Shown here in pieces: positions 61,038 to 64,000 of a DNA stretch of 64,000 bases. Both the position numbers and the translations under genes were made by a program. Each line of letters opens with the position of its first letter. Position 1 is the stretch's first letter. The DNA comes from Acanthosepion esculentum. Its lineage: Eukaryota > Mollusca > Cephalopoda > Sepiida > Sepiidae. Location: contig OZ038485.1 of NCBI GenBank assembly GCA_964036315.1, forward strand, positions 72,598,824-72,662,823, read 5' to 3'. The notes under the pieces were generated by a model. The model worked only from the letters and a program-made list of their open reading frames with translations, had not been told where the DNA came from and made no database searches.

Positions 61038-64000
61038 CTTGCTTTTACACCTAAAATTCAATATTTTTCAAAACTTTGTAAAACTTAAAATTTGCAATAT
61101 AACTTTGTGCAAACTGTTGAAACTTGTTGAAATCAATACTTTTCGATCGATAACATATCGATTTTCAATAATTTTATTGGTTTTCTAAAGATTTCAATAA
61201 GTAAATCAATTTTACAAACAACCGTGTTTAACGTTGAAAAACAAGCCAAAACAGCTTGCTTTTACACCTAAAATTCAATATTTTTCAAAAATTTGTAACT
61301 TAAAATTTGCAATATAACTTTGTGGAAACTGTTGAAACTTGTTGAAATCAATAGTTTTCGATCGATAACATATCGATTTTCAATAATTTTATTGGTTTTC
61401 TAAAGATTTCAATAAGTAAATCAATTTTACAAACAACTGTGTTTAACGTTGAAAAACAAGCCAAAACAGCTTGCTTTTACACCTAAAATTCAATATTTTT
61501 CAAAACTTTGTAAAACTTAAAATTTGCAATATAACTTTGTGCAAACTGTTGAAACTTGTTGAAATCAATAGTTTTCGATCGATAACATATCGATTTTCAA
61601 TAATTTTATTGGTTTTCTAAAGATTTCAATAAGTAAATCAATTTTTCATACAGCCGTGTATAACGTTGAAAAACAAGCCATAACAGCTTGCTTTTACACC
61701 TAAAATTCAATATTTTTCAAAACTTTGTAAAACTTAGAATTTGCAATATAACTTTGTGAAAACAGTTGAGAGTTGTTGAAATGAATACTTTTCGATCGGT
61801 AACATATCGATTTTCAATAATTTTATTGGTTTTCTAAAGATTTCAATAAGTAAATCAATTTTACAAACAACCGTGTTTAAGGTTGAAAAACAAGCCAAAA
61901 CAGCTTGCTTTTACACCTAAAATTCAATATTTTTCAAAACTTTGTAAAACTTAAAATTTGCAATATAACTTTGTGCAAACTGTTGAAACTTGTTGAAATC
62001 AATATTTTTCGATCGATAACATATCGATTTTCAATAATTTTATTGGTTTTCGAAAGATTTCAATAAGTAAATCAATTTTACAAACAACCGTGTTTAACGT
62101 TGAAAAACAAGCCAAAGCAGCTTGCTTTTACACCTAAAATTCAATATTTTCAAAACTTTGTAAAACTTAAAATTTGCAATATAACTTTGTGAAAACAGTT
62201 GAGAGTTGTTGAAATGAATACTTTTCGATCGGTAACATATCGATTTTCAATAATTTTATTGGTTTTCTAAAGATTTCAATAAGTAAATCAATTTTTCATA
62301 CAGCCGTGTTTAACGTTGAAAAAGAAGCCAAAACAGCTTGCTTTTACACCTAAAATACAATATTTTTCAAAACTATGTAAAACTTAAAATTTGCAATATA
62401 ACTTTGTGAAAACTGTTGAGACTTGTTGAAATCAATACTTTTCGATCGATAACATATCGATTTTCAATAATTTTATTGGTTTTCTAAAGATTTCAATAAG
62501 TAAATCAATTTTACAAACAACCGTGTTTAACGTTGAAAAACGAGCCAAAACAGCTTGCATTTACACCTAAAATTCAATATTTTTCAAAACTTTGTAAAAC
62601 TTAAAATTTGCAATATAACTTTGTGCAAACTGTTGAAACTTGTTGAAATCAATAGTTTTCGATCGATAACATATCGATTTTCAATAATTTTATTGGTTTT
62701 CTAAAGATTTCAATAAGTAAATCAATTTTTCATACAGCCGTGTTTAACGTTGAAAAACAAGCCATAACAGCTTGCTTTTACACCTAAAATTCAATATTTT
62801 TCAAAACTTTGTAAAACTTAAAATTTGCAATATAACTTTGTGAAAACAGTTGAGAGTTGTTGAAATGAATACTTTTCGATCGGTAACATATCGATTTTCA
62901 ATAATTTTATTGGTTTTCTAAAGATTTCAATAAGTAAATCAATTTTACAAACAACCGTGTTTAAGGTTGAAAAACAAGCCAAAACAGCTTGCTTTTACAC
63001 CTAAAATTCAATATTTTTCAAAACTTTGTAAAACTTAAAATTTGCAATATAACTTTGTGCAAACTGTTGAAACTTGTTGAAATCAATATTTTTCGATCGA
63101 TAACATATCGATTTTCAATAATTTTATTGGTTTTCTAAAGATTTCAATAAGTAAATCAATTTTACAAACAACCGTGTTTAAGGTTGAAAAACAAGCCAAA
63201 ACAGCTTGCTTTTACACCTAAAATTCAATATTTTTCAAAACTTTGTAAAACTTAAGATTTGCAATATAACTTTGTGAAAACAGTTGAAAGTTGTTGAAAT
63301 GAATACTTTTCGATCGGTAACATATCGATTTTCAATAATTTTATTGGTTTTCTAAAGATTTCAATAAGTAAATCAATTTTACAAACAACCGTGTTTAACG
63401 TTGAAAAACAAGCCAAAACAGCTTGCTTTTACACCTAAAATTCAATATTTTTCAAAACTTTGTAAAACTTAAAATTTGCAATATAACTTTGTGCAAACTG
63501 TTGAAACTTGTTGAAATCAATAGTTTTCGATCGATAACATATCGATTTTCAATAATTTTATTGGTTTTCTAAAGATTTCAATAAGTAAATCAATTTTACA
63601 AACAACCGTGTTTAACGTTGAAAAACAAGCCAAAACAGCTTGCTTTTACACCTAAAATTCAATATTTTTCAAAACTTTGTAAAACTTAAAATTTGCAATA
63701 TAACTTTGTGCAAACTGTTGAAACTTGTTGAAATCAATAGTTTTCGATCGATAACATATCGATTTTCAATAATTTTATTGGTTTTCTAAAGATTTCAATA
63801 AGTAAATCAATTTTTCATACAGCCGTGTTTAACGTTGAAAAACAAGCCAAAACAGCTTGCTTTTACACCTAAAATTCAATATTTTTCAAAACTTTGTAAA
63901 ACTTAAGATTTGCAATATAACTTTGTGAAAACAGTTGAAAGTTGTTGAAATGAATACTTTTCGATCGGTAACATATCGATTTTCAATAATTTTATTGGTT
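61038..64000 (+). repeat. 23-monomer HOR, copy 2 (cut by window end)
   Basis: It matches 56029-58991 at offset 5009, including the 215-bp unit (AAAAATTTGTAACTT at about 61286), CTTAGAATTTG, the 216-bp TATTTTC unit, AAAATACAATA at 62357 (the change private to copy 3), TTTTATTGG without the extra C, and the TAAGA unit at 63856 in place of GAGAGTT. It was therefore copied from copy 3 and not from copies 1 or 2. It continues past base 64000. Confidence 0.92.

Larger units (their letters stand above)
1..64000 (+). repeat. Satellite DNA array, 217-bp monomer, ~295 copies
   Basis: The same ~217-bp sequence repeats without interruption across the window. Unit boundaries set at the CTTGC that follows AAAACAG fall at 1, 218, 435, 651 and so on to the end. 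All units run in the same direction. The first unit is about 25% G+C (55 of 217 bases), and every other unit looks alike. Most length changes are 1-2 bp; the larger ones (units of 90, 206, 207, 210, 238 and 259 bp) are listed separately. No unique DNA, gene, RNA gene or mobile element interrupts the array, and it has no edge inside the window. Long HOR-structured arrays of this kind are typical of eukaryotic centromeric or pericentromeric heterochromatin; that placement is inference. I do not recognise the monomer as a named satellite family. Confidence 0.98.

Noticed and set aside
1..64000. CRISPR array
   Set aside because: Repeats are 217 bp and contiguous, with no unique spacers, no leader and no cas genes.
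1..64000. Self-cleaving hammerhead ribozyme in satellite transcripts
   Set aside because: GAAAC words are frequent, but I found no CTGATGA core on either strand of the monomer.
1..64000. Transposable element, LTR or terminal inverted repeats within the array
   Set aside because: No stretch departs from the monomer, and no coding remnant or target-site duplication is visible. The fold-back at 60113 is made of satellite sequence only.
1..64000. Telomeric repeats, rRNA or tRNA genes
   Set aside because: No TTAGGG-like or TTAGG-like runs and no tRNA or rRNA-like sequence were seen; base composition and sequence are uniform throughout.
1..64000. Bacterial or phage origin, or iteron-type replication origin
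   Set aside because: The array is far too long and regular for iterons and has no replication gene; nested HORs of this size are a feature of eukaryotic satellites.
43881..64000. HOR copies as an assembly duplication artefact
   Set aside because: Not fully excluded. Private differences in copies 1 and 3 and the changed offset (5640, then 5009) argue for real, separate copies; read depth would settle it.

Overview
The whole window is one uninterrupted tandem array of AT-rich satellite DNA, with no gene of any kind. The basic unit is 217 bp (about 25% G+C, counted on the first monomer). Roughly 295 units run head to tail in one orientation from base 1 to base 64000, so the array extends past both ends of the window. 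I see no protein-coding gene, rRNA, tRNA, transposon, telomere repeat or unique flanking DNA. The short open frames (60-73 codons) are the same stretch of satellite read mostly on the minus strand. Because 217 is not a multiple of 3, the frame changes at every monomer. An array of this size, with nested higher-order repeats (HORs), points to eukaryotic heterochromatin, plausibly (peri)centromeric. I cannot name the organism: I do not recognise the monomer, and nothing else here gives a taxonomic clue.

Each monomer carries three short dyads: ATCGATA-ACA-TATCGAT (monomer positions 109-125), CAATAA-TT-TTATTG (129-142), and CAAGC/GCTTG with a 7-base loop across the monomer junction (205 to 4 of the next unit). 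Variation is concentrated in a few modules: TGAAAAC or TGCAAAC near position 72; a linked 'GTTGAAACTT..TCAATA..CGATCGAT' (type A) or 'GTTGAAAGTT..TGAATAC..CGATCGGT' (type B) core; and ACACGCAACC, ACAAACAACC or TTTCATACAGCC near 176-186.

Layout. Positions 1-6131 hold a 15-monomer HOR in two copies, the second enlarged by two monomers. Positions 6132-14282 are a more diverged mosaic. Positions 14283-20890 hold four successive HOR units of 8, 10, 6 and 6 monomers, each opening with a 210-bp deletion monomer. Positions 20891-24011 are again mosaic. Around 23.5-25.9 kb the array passes from a 'left' domain rich in ACACGCAACC to a 'right' domain rich in ACAAACAACC, and a displaced block of left-type sequence lies at 25187-25879. 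In the right domain, 28690-31727 holds a weak 7-monomer HOR and 33030-37803 two copies of an 11-monomer HOR (2386 and 2388 bp). Positions 43881-58846 hold a 26-monomer HOR of 5640 bp in 2.65 copies. This HOR is then re-cut into a 23-monomer HOR (5009 bp, starting at 56029), whose second copy runs off the right edge.

The pattern fits repeated unequal exchange or amplification, youngest toward the right: the first two 5640-bp copies differ at only two bases that I could find by eye. The most unusual feature is a perfect 26-bp inverted repeat with a 5-base loop at 60113-60169, the only place where the array's strand flips. It looks like a fold-back template switch, and it lies inside the newest HOR, so it may itself be in the course of amplification.
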